A stretch of DNA of 64,000 nt from Phycisphaerales bacterium (GTDB lineage Bacteria > Planctomycetota > Phycisphaerae > Phycisphaerales > UBA1924). The DNA lies in NCBI GenBank assembly GCA_029260455.1, contig JAJDDF010000011.1, positions 1-64,000 on the forward strand, read 5' to 3'. Under the pieces are notes generated by a model, which searched no databases, was not told where the DNA came from, and saw only the letters and a program-made list of their open reading frames with translations. Numbering within the stretch: the stretch's first letter is position 1; each line of letters begins with the position of its first letter. A program made the translations under genes and the position numbers. Below, piece after piece: positions 15,420-25,928 of this stretch.

Positions 15420-15585
15420 AGTAAGTACTCACTTTGGATTTGGAAATTTTCAGACCTCGTAGCGGTCGGTTCGCTGCAACACCTCGTTGGCTTCGACTCA
15501 GGGCTCGTGCCTTGAGAACAATTGCTTTCGCCAAGCGGTGCGCTCAGAGTCGAGAACCCCGCTCATTCACAAGGAGCGTCAGACC

Positions 15586-16917
15586 ATGAGTCAGACCAAG
15601 TGCCTCTCTCTGTTCGCGGGCGTCGCGGCGTCACTCGGGGCCGCCAGCGTCACGTTGGCAGATTCGCAATCGTGGACCGAGTCAGGGCTCAGCACTGATG
15701 AAGTCCGAGCAATCGTTTCCGAAATGCTGTCCGATGCGGACAACCGTTCAAGCCTCCTGCAATCAGGCAGTGCCGGGCATGACGGCAGCAATTTCTTCCT
15801 CGCTGGAAATGGCTTCATGCTCACCGTCGGTGGGCAGATCCAGTTCCGCTATGTCGCCAACTTTGGTGATGATGATTCCACCTTCCGATCGGACAGCTTC
15901 GAGCCTGGGTTCCAGACCCGTCGCACGAAGCTTGAGTTCGCCGGGCATACTGATGAATTCGGCTTCTTCGTCCAAGGCGACTTCGGTTTCGCGGGCGGCG
16001 GCTTCGTTCTCCAAGATGCTTGGGTCTCCCATGACATTGACAACGGCTGGGAAGTCCGCTGGGGCCAGTTCAAGGCTCCCTTCCTGCGTGAAGAACTCGT
16101 CAACTCCAAGCACCAGCTTGCCGCCGACCGTTCATTCGCCAATGAAATCTTCAATCAGGGCCGCTCGCAGGGCATCGAGATTAACTTCGAAGACGATGAC
16201 TGGCGTTTCGCAGCAGCCTTCACTGATGGCTTCACCTCAGCGAACTCCGACTTCCCTGCCAACAAGGGCGTCGTCTTTGTCTTCGACGGGGTGGGCGATG
16301 TCATTGGCGGAGCACTCAGTGGTGGCGAATCCGATTACGCCTTCACCGCACGCGGTGAATGGAAGTGGGCGGGCAACTGGAGCGACTTCGATGACTTCAC
16401 CGCGGCTCCCGATCAGGAGTACTCAGGTCTCATCGGCGCTGCATTCCACTGGGAAGGTGGAGATGCCGCCTCGGTAGATTTCCTCGGTGCACCCATCATG
16501 GTCGACTACAACATGTACTCGTGGACCGTTGATGTCAGTGCTGAGGGCAATGGCTGGAATGCCTTTGCTGCATACATGGGGTCAACGTTCGACGCCGATG
16601 ATTTCGATGTCACCGATCACGGCTTCGTCGTGCAAGGCGGCTTCCTCATCCCCGATAGCGACTGGGAAATCTTCGCTCGCTGGGACGCCATCATTCCTGA
16701 TGGAGATCGCGCTGGCGATGACACCTTCAACACGCTGACCTGTGGCGCCAACTACTACATCAGTGGTCACGCTGCCAAGTTCACCTGTGATGTTGCGTGG
16801 CACCTTGATGAGGGCACCAGCACCGATCTCGTCGGCTCCAACACGGGCATCGGCTACCTCCTCGAAGATGAGGACGGCCAGGTTGTGGTCCGAGGCCAGT
16901 TCCAGCTTCTCTTCTGA
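15586..16917 (+). CDS. OprP/OprO-like outer-membrane porin
   Basis: A 443-residue protein with a signal peptide (F-A-G-V-A-A-S-L-G-A-A-S-V-T-L-A), a short polar segment like a periplasmic coiled coil (S-T-D-E-V-R-A-I-V-S-E-M-L-S-D), then amphipathic strands rich in Asp, Gly and aromatic residues. R-R-T-K-L-E-F-A-G-H, F-F-V-Q-G-D-F-G-F and W-E-V-R-W-G-Q-F-K-A-P-F are typical of phosphate-selective porins O and P. It ends R-G-Q-F-Q-L-L-F, the terminal Phe used for outer-membrane insertion. ATG 15586 has AAGGAG 9 nt upstream. The true substrate is not shown by the sequence. A strong terminator follows. Confidence 0.88.
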   Translation: MSQTKCLSLFAGVAASLGAASVTLADSQSWTESGLSTDEVRAIVSEMLSDADNRSSLLQSGSAGHDGSNFFLAGNGFMLTVGGQIQFRYVANFGDDDSTFRSDSFEPGFQTRRTKLEFAGHTDEFGFFVQGDFGFAGGGFVLQDAWVSHDIDNGWEVRWGQFKAPFLREELVNSKHQLAADRSFANEIFNQGRSQGIEINFEDDDWRFAAAFTDGFTSANSDFPANKGVVFVFDGVGDVIGGALSGGESDYAFTARGEWKWAGNWSDFDDFTAAPDQEYSGLIGAAFHWEGGDAASVDFLGAPIMVDYNMYSWTVDVSAEGNGWNAFAAYMGSTFDADDFDVTDHGFVVQGGFLIPDSDWEIFARWDAIIPDGDRAGDDTFNTLTCGANYYISGHAAKFTCDVAWHLDEGTSTDLVGSNTGIGYLLEDEDGQVVVRGQFQLLF

Positions 16918-16955
16918 GTTCGCAGGTTCTGAGCTGACAATCATCGCAGATTATC

Positions 16956-16986
16956 ACCGCCTGGGGTTCTCCCTGGGCGGTTTTTC
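16956..16986 (+). terminator. rho-independent terminator after the porin gene
   Basis: ACCGCC-TGGGG-TTCT-CCCTGG-GCGGT stem followed by TTTTTC, 38 nt after the porin stop. Confidence 0.85.
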
Positions 16987-17070
16987 ATTTTTATCGGAAA
17001 AGTTATTCGACACAAACTCTTTCTGTGGCAGGGTATAGGTGCCTGAAGAGGGTGACGAGAGGAAATACCT

Positions 17071-17853
17071 ATGTTTACTATCAGATCAATCGTTGCGTCG
17101 GTTGCGATCGGGTGTTGCCCGCTGGTCGCTGCTGCGCAGCAATTTTCGATTGGTGCTGTCGATGCATCAAACGGCACAGTGGTCGGAGGCGTTGTGGGCA
17201 CCGGCATCGATATTGTCGGCGGCACGATCTATCAGGATCCTGCTCAAACTCTGGGCGCAACGGGTGAGCCCCTCCAAGTCGGGATTGGTCTTGAGCCCTA
17301 CCTCGAATTTGATACCTATCTGACCATCGACACCGGCCCTGTCGAAGCGGCCCCGGGATACAACGGCGCTGATGTGACGGGTGTGTTTGAAGCACCAGGC
17401 TCGTCTGGCTTCACGTCCGCCAGCTATCGCGGTTCGTGGGCTCCGTTCCCGTCATTTGTTGATGCGGTTGCAAACACAAAGCCGGGTGTAGGGAGTGTCT
17501 GGGAAATCTTTCTTGGCCGCATCACCCACACGGGCACACTTCAGGGCACACTTGACGTTGCATTTGCTGAGCCGGGAGAACAGCCGAACTTCAAGCAGAT
17601 CACTGGCGATCTTGTGACCGAGTCGGAGTTCTCTGCTGGTCTGGGACGGATCTCTTCAGACAGCCTTGGCAATCCACTTGCCATGAGCCCAACCCATGTT
17701 GTGTCGTTCATCAAGAAGGAATTCCAACACGACATCAACGGCACCACTTACACCGTCTCTGACATCTACATCCAGTCGCTGCCGATTCCCGGGCCGGGGG
17801 TGATGGGGCTTGTGTTGCTGAGCGGTGCGTATGCATCAAGACGCCGACGATGA
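17071..17853 (+). CDS. CTERM exported protein, local paralogue 1
   Basis: A 260-residue secreted protein with a signal peptide (A-I-G-C-C-P-L-V-A-A-A-Q). Its domain starts F-S-I-G-A-V-D-A-S-N-G, then I-V-G-G-T-I-Y, L-E-F-D-T-Y-L-T-I-D-T-G-P-V, S-Y-R-G-S-W, E-I-F-L-G-R-I-T-H-T-G-T-L and Y-T-V-S-D-I-Y. The same landmarks in the same order occur in the genes at 20225 and 22360, so these are paralogues. The tail P-I-P-G-P-G-V-M-G-L-V-L-L-S-G plus R-R-R-R is a degenerate PEP-CTERM sorting signal. Function is unknown. GAGGAAA precedes the ATG by about 6 nt. It is convergent with acs. Confidence 0.8.
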   Translation: MFTIRSIVASVAIGCCPLVAAAQQFSIGAVDASNGTVVGGVVGTGIDIVGGTIYQDPAQTLGATGEPLQVGIGLEPYLEFDTYLTIDTGPVEAAPGYNGADVTGVFEAPGSSGFTSASYRGSWAPFPSFVDAVANTKPGVGSVWEIFLGRITHTGTLQGTLDVAFAEPGEQPNFKQITGDLVTESEFSAGLGRISSDSLGNPLAMSPTHVVSFIKKEFQHDINGTTYTVSDIYIQSLPIPGPGVMGLVLLSGAYASRRRR

Positions 17854-17891
17854 GTGAGTCTTCGAGCGATTCGTAGGGTTTCTTCCTCGCG

Positions 17892-17967
17892 TGCCATGGT
17901 CACCGTGGGCGACCATGTTTGCGAATCAACGAAACGTATTCATCGTGGTCGCCCAAGGCGACCACGG
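17892..17967. repeat. GGTCGCC hairpin repeats between convergent genes
   Basis: Two hairpins: CATGGTC-ACCGTGGGC-GACCATG (7-bp arms) and CGTGGTCGCC-CAA-GGCGACCACG (10-bp perfect arms, 17944-17966). The second is identical to the copy at 54588-54610. They may stop transcription from both sides, but have no T-run. Confidence 0.7.
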
Positions 17968-17998
17968 CATGCGACGCAACAACGAAGGACCCGCGACA

Positions 17999-20032
<2,034 letters not shown>

Positions 20033-20053
20033 GGGCCACCTCCATTTTCTGGA

Positions 20054-20081
20054 AGAATAGCCGAGGTGGCGGGCCAATGAA
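20054..20081 (-). promoter_or_regulatory. candidate acs promoter (TTCATT-N16-TATTCT)
   Basis: Minus-strand hexamers between the terminator at 20080-20111 and the acs start; the expected leader is about 15-20 nt and includes GGAGG. Confidence 0.45.
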
Positions 20082-20111
20082 AAACACCGATGGGCTCAGT
20101 GAACCCATCGG
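20080..20111 (-). terminator. rho-independent terminator after paralogue 2
   Basis: Minus strand: CCGATGGG-TTCACTGAG-CCCATCGG stem followed by TGTTTTTC. It separates the gene at 20225 from acs. Confidence 0.8.
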
Positions 20112-20224
20112 CGTCTATTCTCCGGCCCTTAGCTCGTACCCCCGCACAGCCTCAGGCCGCCCGCACGACACGGACAAGTGTCCGGCTGCGAGTCCTCTTT
20201 CAGTATTCCCTTCGCGGAATTGCT

Positions 20225-20929
20225 TCAGCGACGACGACGACGCGTCGTGACCAATCCGCCTGCACCAAGCAGCGCAAGTGCACCAGGTGTCGGAATGCCC
20301 TGTTGCAGGTAAATATCGCTGACGGTGTAGTCGGTGCCGCCAATATTCTCTGTCGACTCGCGCGTCACCCAGATATACCCATCAAGGAGCGCTGTGCCCG
20401 TGGTGTCACTGTTAAACGATGCCCCAAGGCCCGAACCAACCGTGTGGGGCGTAACGTGGTCTTCGCTGATCGTCGTGCCAAGATAGCCTGAGAGGACGCC
20501 TGTGTGCGTGATGCGCGCCACAAAGATCTCATGCAGATCGGTCGTCGGGTTGAGAAATGAGTCGACGATACTGGAAACAAACCACGCACCACTAAGAGAA
20601 GTAGCGGTGAACATCCCGGAGCCCGGTGCAAAGGTAGGACTCGAGACAGATGATCCATCGTACGATGCCGTTACTGGCCCACTGTCGATGGCAATATAGC
20701 TGTCGAATTCCATGTCGGGAAATGCCCCAAAGAAGGCATTGTTCGGCTCGAAGTCATTACCAAATGCATTTTGATAAATCGTTCCTCCGATCACACTGAG
20801 CTGGGCCAGTGGATCAGATCCGGTGACGCCGCCAGCATCAATCCCGCCGATTTCAAAACCATCTCCAGCGAATGCTGAACCGGCAGAAACCAACACCACA
20901 ATGGTGGCAAATGGCACATGTGCCCTCAT
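20225..20929 (-). CDS. CTERM exported protein, local paralogue 2
   Basis: A 234-residue secreted protein, the shortest of three local paralogues. It has a signal peptide (V-V-L-V-S-A-G-S-A-F-A), F-E-I-G-G-I-D-A-G-G, V-I-G-G-T-I-Y-Q, M-E-F-D-S-Y-I-A-I-D-S-G-P-V-T, L-S-G-A-W-F, E-I-F-V-A-R-I-T-H-T-G-V-L-S-G, D-Y-T-V-S-D-I-Y-L-Q, then the sorting tail P-T-P-G-A-L-A-L-L-G-A-G-G-L and a run of R. It shares an upstream block with paralogue 3 (20973-20999). AGGGAG lies about 7 nt before the ATG at 20929. It is followed by a terminator. Function is unknown; the repeated DTYLTIDSGP-like motif suggests a conserved fold rather than low complexity. Confidence 0.8.
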   Translation of the reverse strand: MRAHVPFATIVVLVSAGSAFAGDGFEIGGIDAGGVTGSDPLAQLSVIGGTIYQNAFGNDFEPNNAFFGAFPDMEFDSYIAIDSGPVTASYDGSSVSSPTFAPGSGMFTATSLSGAWFVSSIVDSFLNPTTDLHEIFVARITHTGVLSGYLGTTISEDHVTPHTVGSGLGASFNSDTTGTALLDGYIWVTRESTENIGGTDYTVSDIYLQQGIPTPGALALLGAGGLVTTRRRRR

Positions 20930-20972
20930 GACTTACTCCCTGTGTTCAAGGTCTTTGGGCCGTGCACCCAAA

Positions 20973-20999
20973 GGCTGTACTCCACTCATAAGATGCGCC
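20973..20999 (-). promoter_or_regulatory. conserved upstream block of paralogue 2
   Basis: Minus strand GGCGCATCTTATGAGTGGAG... ending GTACAGCC. The block upstream of paralogue 3 (23213-23241) reads GGCGCATGTTGTGTGATAGG followed by AGTACATCC. Confidence 0.5.
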
Positions 21000-21080
21000 C
21001 TATCTCGCGTCAGTCCAATGGTTTGCAACGATTTTTTCGTTTGCGTCAACTTGGGAAACTTTGCTGCGTGGGGAGTGAGG

Positions 21081-22211
21081 CTACATGCCGTGGTCACAGC
21101 CAAAGTTAGCCAAGAGTAAGTTGAGGTCGTTCAGATCAACACGACCATCGCGATTCAAATCCTGGCTGATTGTAGGGGGAGGAGAAACGTCACAAGGATC
21201 GGTGGCGGGAGCGCAAATGAGGCATTCACCGAAGTGGGCCAGAAAATCATTCAGGTCTAGCAGGTCGACGGCAGCGTCCCCATTGATGTCGCCCGGACAA
21301 CCGCATGAGCCCCACCACACACTGATGGCAAGGAGATCAGCAATGTTTCGAGTACAATCGCCATTTGCATCACCGGGACAGTTGGTACAATCTACACAAT
21401 CCCCATTATTCAGATTGAAGATTACGATTTGTTGATCATTCAAATCGGTGTTGCCGTCTCCGTCCAAGTCTGTTGCGCAGTATCCCAAATCATTGACAGG
21501 TGGGACCACAGGTTGCCCCGGTGCCAAGTTCAGTACTAAACATTCGAAAGGTGGATTGGCAAAGAGATAATCGGGTCGCCCGGCCCTGTGGACAATGACC
21601 AGTTGCGTGCCATCAAACCAGAGCACCGGTGCCCCAGAATCATGCGCTCGTATTTCACATTGGTTGCATTCCGCACTTGGTGGACCAATCGCAGGAAACC
21701 CAATATTGCAGTCCGAAATCGTTTGTACAACTTTACTCATGTATCGTAATCGATCGGAAGGCCGTCCCCAACCAGCTACAAATAAAGGATCCCCCTCCTG
21801 TGGGTTTGCACCGAATCCCAGTGGAATTGGCTGAATATGACTGACGGGTGCTTCAAGTATTCCAATCACAACATCGCCGGGTAGCGAAGTATCGAAAGAG
21901 ACGATATTTACATGAAAATAGGAACTGGCGACATTCGGATCGCCCAGTTGTCCCCCCGGATTTATCCGAAAGCGTGCCGCGTGTTGACCATTTGGGCACC
22001 CCCAAGAATGCTTTGCCATGAGTATCTCGGTAGGAGAGATCAGCGTTCCGGTTCCGCTGACCCCATTGAAATCACTCAAGTTCTGTTGCGTCGTGATTTG
22101 GCAGACCGCATCAAACCTGTGATCGTCAGGTGCCGGAGCAACTCCACCAAAAATGGCATGCGCAGAAGAAGCGAGCGCTATCGTCGCAACGAAAATCGTC
22201 CAAATATTCAT
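21081..22211 (-). CDS. secreted trypsin-like serine protease with dockerin-like repeats
   Basis: A 376-residue exported protein. After a signal peptide (A-T-I-A-L-A-S-S-A-H-A) comes I-F-G-G-V-A-P (compare the I-V-G-G activation start of trypsins). Candidate triad: His68 in I-L-M-A-K-H-S-W (family V-L-T-A-A-H-C), Asp113 in G-D-V-V-I-G-I-L-E, and Ser192 in H-D-S-G-A-P (family G-D-S-G-G-P). The C-terminal half has four Asp-rich units such as D-L-D-G-D-G-N-T-D-L-N-D, G-D-A-N-G-D, G-D-I-N-G-D-A-A-V-D-L-L-D-L-N and D-L-N-R-D-G-R-V-D-L-N-D-L-N, the dockerin-like Ca-binding pattern. Activity is likely but the flanking motifs are altered. AGGAGC precedes the ATG. Confidence 0.78.
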   Translation of the reverse strand: MNIWTIFVATIALASSAHAIFGGVAPAPDDHRFDAVCQITTQQNLSDFNGVSGTGTLISPTEILMAKHSWGCPNGQHAARFRINPGGQLGDPNVASSYFHVNIVSFDTSLPGDVVIGILEAPVSHIQPIPLGFGANPQEGDPLFVAGWGRPSDRLRYMSKVVQTISDCNIGFPAIGPPSAECNQCEIRAHDSGAPVLWFDGTQLVIVHRAGRPDYLFANPPFECLVLNLAPGQPVVPPVNDLGYCATDLDGDGNTDLNDQQIVIFNLNNGDCVDCTNCPGDANGDCTRNIADLLAISVWWGSCGCPGDINGDAAVDLLDLNDFLAHFGECLICAPATDPCDVSPPPTISQDLNRDGRVDLNDLNLLLANFGCDHGM

Positions 22212-22272
22212 TTCTTGCTCCTATAAGTATTTCCCGCTATAGACTAAACAGGTTTTGAAGTCGGGCAAGCGG

Positions 22273-22308
22273 AAAAACAAAAACCGGCGAGACATCTGTC
22301 CCGCCGGC
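22273..22308 (-). terminator. rho-independent terminator after paralogue 3
   Basis: Minus strand: GCCGGCGGGAC-AGAT-GTCTCGCCGG stem followed by TTTTTGTTTTT. Confidence 0.9.
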
Positions 22309-22359
22309 TTCCTTGATTGGTTTCTTTCAACGTTGTGTTGAATCATTACCCGCTTCGAG

Positions 22360-23154
22360 TTACTTGCGGCGCCGACGCGTCGCAGCAACACCCGCCACAC
22401 TCAGAAGCCCAAGGGCACCCGGCGTGGGAACATCTAAAACATTCTGCAGGTAAATATCGGACACGGTGTAGGTGACGCTATCGATCACGGTCGTGAATTC
22501 CTTGGCCACCCAGGCGTACCCGCGGCTGGTGAAGCTCTTGGTCAAAGACACACCATTGATGTCTGTCGTAATGATGCCGATGCCATTGGCAACGTCTGTT
22601 TCGGAGACAATGTTACCCACGATCTGGGATGTGCCAAATGTATCTTGTTCAGCAATCGTAACCGCGATGCTGCCGCTGAGCGTGCCAGTGTATGTGAGAC
22701 GACCAACAAAGATCTCGTTGTTCGCATCTGCTGGCTTGCCCGATGTCGGAAATGAACCAACAGGCGGGCCAGCGATGAACCACGACCCGCGATAGCTGTT
22801 GGGCGTGAACCCCACGGCATCGGGGTCTCCCACGTTGCCCGTGAGTAATTCACTCGCCGCCCCGACATCTGTACCTTTGTAAGTGGTCGTAATGGGACCG
22901 CTGTCTATGGTCAAATATGTGTCAAATTCGAGGGCGGGGACAAAGCCAAAAAAGTTCGAGTTAGGTTCAGCCGTCGCGCCTAAGCCCTCGTTGGCGTCAT
23001 GATAAAACTCGCCGCCAATGATGTCGATGCCGGTGCCTACAACGCCGCCAGACACGTCACCATTCGAAGCGTCAACGGCACCAATCGAGAAAGTTCCTGC
23101 CGAGGCGGTACCGGCCAATGCCAGCGCAGCGGCGGCGCAAATAATACTCTTCAT
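22360..23154 (-). CDS. CTERM exported protein, local paralogue 3
   Basis: A 264-residue secreted protein. Signal peptide (I-I-C-A-A-A-A-L-A-L-A-G-T-A-S-A), then F-S-I-G-A-V-D-A-S-N-G-D-V-S-G-G-V-V-G-T, nearly the same as paralogue 1 at this point, followed by I-I-G-G-E-F-Y, L-E-F-D-T-Y-L-T-I-D-S-G-P, S-Y-R-G-S-W-F, E-I-F-V-G-R-L-T-Y-T-G-T-L-S-G and Y-T-V-S-D-I-Y-L-Q. The tail P-T-P-G-A-L-G-L-L-S-V-A-G-V plus R-R-R-R-K is the sorting signal. ATG 23154 is chosen because GGAGA stands 6 nt upstream and the signal peptide starts there. Closest of the three to paralogue 1 by eye. Confidence 0.8.
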   Translation of the reverse strand: MKSIICAAAALALAGTASAGTFSIGAVDASNGDVSGGVVGTGIDIIGGEFYHDANEGLGATAEPNSNFFGFVPALEFDTYLTIDSGPITTTYKGTDVGAASELLTGNVGDPDAVGFTPNSYRGSWFIAGPPVGSFPTSGKPADANNEIFVGRLTYTGTLSGSIAVTIAEQDTFGTSQIVGNIVSETDVANGIGIITTDINGVSLTKSFTSRGYAWVAKEFTTVIDSVTYTVSDIYLQNVLDVPTPGALGLLSVAGVAATRRRRK

Positions 23155-23212
23155 GCTGATCTCCATGGGGTCTGAATCCCTGTGCTTGGTCCCACGAACC
23201 TGTCGATCCGGG

Positions 23213-23241
23213 GGATGTACTCCTATCACACAACATGCGCC
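23213..23241 (-). promoter_or_regulatory. conserved upstream block of paralogue 3
   Basis: Counterpart of 20973-20999 with the same GGCGCAT...GGAGTACA..CC frame, about 60 nt before the start in each case. Confidence 0.5.
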
Positions 23242-23439
23242 AGCTTTTCCGCCTGTCCAGCCTATTTGGGAAGGTTTTCTGCCTCTGTGAGACTGGGTAA
23301 AGTATTTTGCCCTATTTCCGGGATCGAGTGGGAAAAATGAGGCAATAACACTGCGCGGACCATTTCGGAGCTGCTGGGGTCATCAAATTGAGGAGGAGTT
23401 TTGGTGGGTCACCGCCGTGGACCTGCGGGTTAGTAGATG

Positions 23440-23928
23440 CTAGCTTCCAGTGCCAGTCATTCGACTGCCAAGCCAATACCCGAGTCCTGCAAGAAGCACG
23501 CACACCACAGTTGTTGCGATGACATACCAGACTGCCGTGCTCAGGCGTTCGTCAGCGTGGAGCTTGACGGCTTCGACGGCGAAGGTGGAATAGGTCGTAA
23601 AGGCCCCGAGCATGCCGATCGCGATGCCGCGCTGTGCCCACATGGGCCAGGGTCGGGTGAGCATCCAGGCAGCGACGACCCCCAGCAGCAGTGAGCCGAT
23701 CGCATTGATCAGCAAGGTGGCAAGATGGGCATGCCGAGGCCAGTGAGTTGCTGCAAAGTGGGACATGGCAAATCGGATGACTGCGCCAATGGCTCCGCCC
23801 AATGCTACGGCGGCCAAATCCGCCGCTCCCCACCATGGTGCAGCCCCGGTGGGCTCGAGAGGCAGGGGAGTCCCTGCGATCGCCTCGACACTCGTAGCCT
23901 CTACCATCTCAGACAGTGCATCTTTCAT
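23440..23928 (-). CDS. crcB: fluoride-specific ion channel Fluc
   Basis: A 162-residue membrane protein of the Fluc/CrcB family, which exports fluoride as a dual-topology dimer. Four hydrophobic helices are visible. Motifs: G-G-A-I-G-A-V-I-R-F near residue 45, L-I-N-A-I-G-S-L-L-L-G with the pore Asn, and G-M-L-G-A-F-T-T-Y-S-T-F-A-V-E with the family's T-T-x-S-T-F Phe box. The N-terminus has an extra about 38 polar residues. ATG 23928 is chosen; a GTG three codons upstream is also possible. I looked for the fluoride riboswitch in the leader and did not see its consensus. A TACTCT box ends 10 nt upstream of the ATG. Confidence 0.9.
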   Translation of the reverse strand: MKDALSEMVEATSVEAIAGTPLPLEPTGAAPWWGAADLAAVALGGAIGAVIRFAMSHFAATHWPRHAHLATLLINAIGSLLLGVVAAWMLTRPWPMWAQRGIAIGMLGAFTTYSTFAVEAVKLHADERLSTAVWYVIATTVVCVLLAGLGYWLGSRMTGTGS

Positions 23929-24024
23929 GATGCCCACAAGAGTACAAGCAGGAGCCCGGGCACTCTGAAGAGCGGGTATTTTTCCTCCATCCTTCTGGCA
24001 GATGGGCGGCCAAGCTGCCGAACC

Positions 24025-24030
24025 TATAGT
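24025..24030 (+). promoter_or_regulatory. -10 box TATAGT, leaderless arrangement for the NfeD gene
   Basis: TATAGT ends 5 nt before a GTG and 8 nt before the first ATG; no Shine-Dalgarno is present. Confidence 0.5.
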
Positions 24031-24035
24031 GGTCT

Positions 24036-25928
24036 GTGATGATGATTCGATTAAGCACCATTTCGACGACGACCCGCCGGGTCACGATGGCGATGGCCTT
24101 GATGCTGACGTGTGCGGTGACGTGGGCTTCGGATTCAACAGGCACACCTCCGGATGTGACGACGACCTCGCCGCGTCCCGCGGTGCGCCAGGCAGACAAC
24201 CTTGCGATCATCACGATCTCCGGCGGTATCAACGCGGTGACATCAAAAAGCGTGGAACGGCGCATCAAGCAGGCAGAAGCGCAGGGTGCCGATGCGATTG
24301 TTATTGAACTCGATACGCCCGGCGGCGAACTCGGCGCGGTGTACGAAATCACATCAGCCTTGCGCAGCACGAGCCTCTACACCATTGCGTGGGTGCATGA
24401 TGAGGCGTATTCGGGCGGGTCGATCATCGCGGTGGCGTGTAATGAGATCGTGACCTCACCTGCGGCAAAGTTTGGTGATTCAGGCATCATCAAGATCGGA
24501 ATGATGGGCGTGAGCGGACTCGAGCCCACCGAGCGCGCCAAGTTCCTGTCGCCCCTGATTGCAGAACTTGTCGAATCGGCGCGCGCCAATGGCTATGACG
24601 AGGTGTTGATCCAGAGTCTTGCTGCGCTGAATGTTGAAACATGGCAGGTGCGCGACACACGCACGGGCAAGGATTTCTTCCTGACGCGCGGCGAATACAA
24701 AGCACTCTTTGGTGAAGAACCTGCTGAAGGCGGGCAGGCGAAGGTGGGTTCGCCGGCGCTGAAGCCATTGCCCGATGCAGCGCCTTTTTATGAAGATGAA
24801 TCAAGCCCGCCCCTTGACGGCGATACGGGCAACATTGAGCGCACGCCCATTGTGCCAACGGGCACTCCATCGCAGCGCGAAGGCGAATCCGGTTTCGTTC
24901 CCGGCGCGCCGGATTTCACACCTGACATGAAGCGCTCTATAGCGATTTCGGTGCAGACGCGCTCGTCGCGCCCGGACTTTACGCAAGAAGAGGCTGCGAA
25001 TTACACACTCATTGGTCCCGCGACCGATGGCACAGCGTTCCTGACGCTCCAGGGGGCGTCGATTGCCGACTTTGGCTTCTCGCGCGCCACCATCGCCAAT
25101 GATGAAGAACTGAAGCAGTACACCGGTGCGCAGCAGGTAGCGCGCCTCAACCAGAGCTGGTCGGAACATGTGGTTGTGTTCATGACACAGGGCACATCGA
25201 GTTTTATCGTTCGCGCGGTATTGATTGTCGTGTTCCTGCTCGGTTTGTTTATAGAATTGTCGATGCCGGGGCTGGGTGTTGCTGGTTTTATTGCGCTGAT
25301 TGCGTTCGGGGGGCTTGTTGTGCCGCCGATGTTGATCAATGCCGCAGCGTGGTGGACGATGGTTGCGATATTGGTTGGCGTGCTGTTGATTTTGACTGAA
25401 GTATTCATTGTGCCGGGCTTTGGTATTCCCGGTGTGAGCGGGCTCGTTCTATTGGTGCTTGGGTTGATTGGCACCTTTGCACCCGCGGGGCAGTTGTTCC
25501 CAGGGCAAGGGGGGAGCGATTCGTCATTGGCATGGGCAGCGAGCATCGTGGTGCTGTCCATCTTCACTGCGGGAGCGGGTGCTTATCTTGTGTCGCGGTA
25601 CACGCAGCATTTGCCTATTGCCAACAAACTTATTTTGACCACTGCCCAGAAATCACACGCCACGGCGCCCACCATGCTCGGGGCGATGAGCGCCAATGCT
25701 TCTGCGAGTTCCGGTGCAGCGCCGATTGGTGCAACGGGTGTGACTCTCACGCGATTGATGCCTTCAGGCACAGCAGAGTTTGATTCTGAGGTCGTTGATG
25801 TGGTCAGTGAAATCGGTTTTATCGAGGCGGGCGAATCCATTCGCGTGGTGTCATCAACGACCTACCGTGTTGCAGTCGAACGCATTGACAATGATGCTGA
25901 GGCACCCGATGGAGGCGAGACAGCGTGA
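24036..25928 (+). CDS. NfeD1b-type membrane serine protease
   Basis: A 630-residue protein. An N-terminal hydrophobic signal or anchor (M-A-M-A-L-M-L-T-C-A-V-T-W-A) precedes a ClpP-class protease domain: V-I-E-L-D-T-P-G-G-E-L near residue 90, A-Y-S-G-G-S-I-I-A-V-A-C-N with the candidate nucleophile Ser, and P-A-A-K-F-G-D-S-G. Then a region with Pro-rich inserts, four hydrophobic helices (F-I-V-R-A-V-L-I-V-V-F-L-L-G and following) and a C-terminal beta-barrel G-A-T-G-V-T-L-T-R-L-M-P-S-G typical of NfeD/OB folds. NfeD1b proteins cleave membrane proteins and work with stomatin- or flotillin-like partners; FloA is three genes downstream. The stop overlaps the next start. Start could be GTG 24036 or ATG 24039. 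Confidence 0.88.
   Translation: MMMIRLSTISTTTRRVTMAMALMLTCAVTWASDSTGTPPDVTTTSPRPAVRQADNLAIITISGGINAVTSKSVERRIKQAEAQGADAIVIELDTPGGELGAVYEITSALRSTSLYTIAWVHDEAYSGGSIIAVACNEIVTSPAAKFGDSGIIKIGMMGVSGLEPTERAKFLSPLIAELVESARANGYDEVLIQSLAALNVETWQVRDTRTGKDFFLTRGEYKALFGEEPAEGGQAKVGSPALKPLPDAAPFYEDESSPPLDGDTGNIERTPIVPTGTPSQREGESGFVPGAPDFTPDMKRSIAISVQTRSSRPDFTQEEAANYTLIGPATDGTAFLTLQGASIADFGFSRATIANDEELKQYTGAQQVARLNQSWSEHVVVFMTQGTSSFIVRAVLIVVFLLGLFIELSMPGLGVAGFIALIAFGGLVVPPMLINAAAWWTMVAILVGVLLILTEVFIVPGFGIPGVSGLVLLVLGLIGTFAPAGQLFPGQGGSDSSLAWAASIVVLSIFTAGAGAYLVSRYTQHLPIANKLILTTAQKSHATAPTMLGAMSANASASSGAAPIGATGVTLTRLMPSGTAEFDSEVVDVVSEIGFIEAGESIRVVSSTTYRVAVERIDNDAEAPDGGETA

Larger units (their letters stand above)
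15213..15585. other. 373-bp intergenic region with porin promoter and palindrome
   Basis: No gene. It contains an inverted repeat GGGTTCT...AGAACCC (15352-15378), a sigma70-like promoter (15391-15419) and a leader of about 160 nt to the porin start, with AAGGAG at 15571. Confidence 0.5.

Noticed and set aside
23929-24040. Fluoride riboswitch upstream of crcB
   Set aside because: The conserved core sequence and pseudoknot arms were not found in the minus-strand leader.
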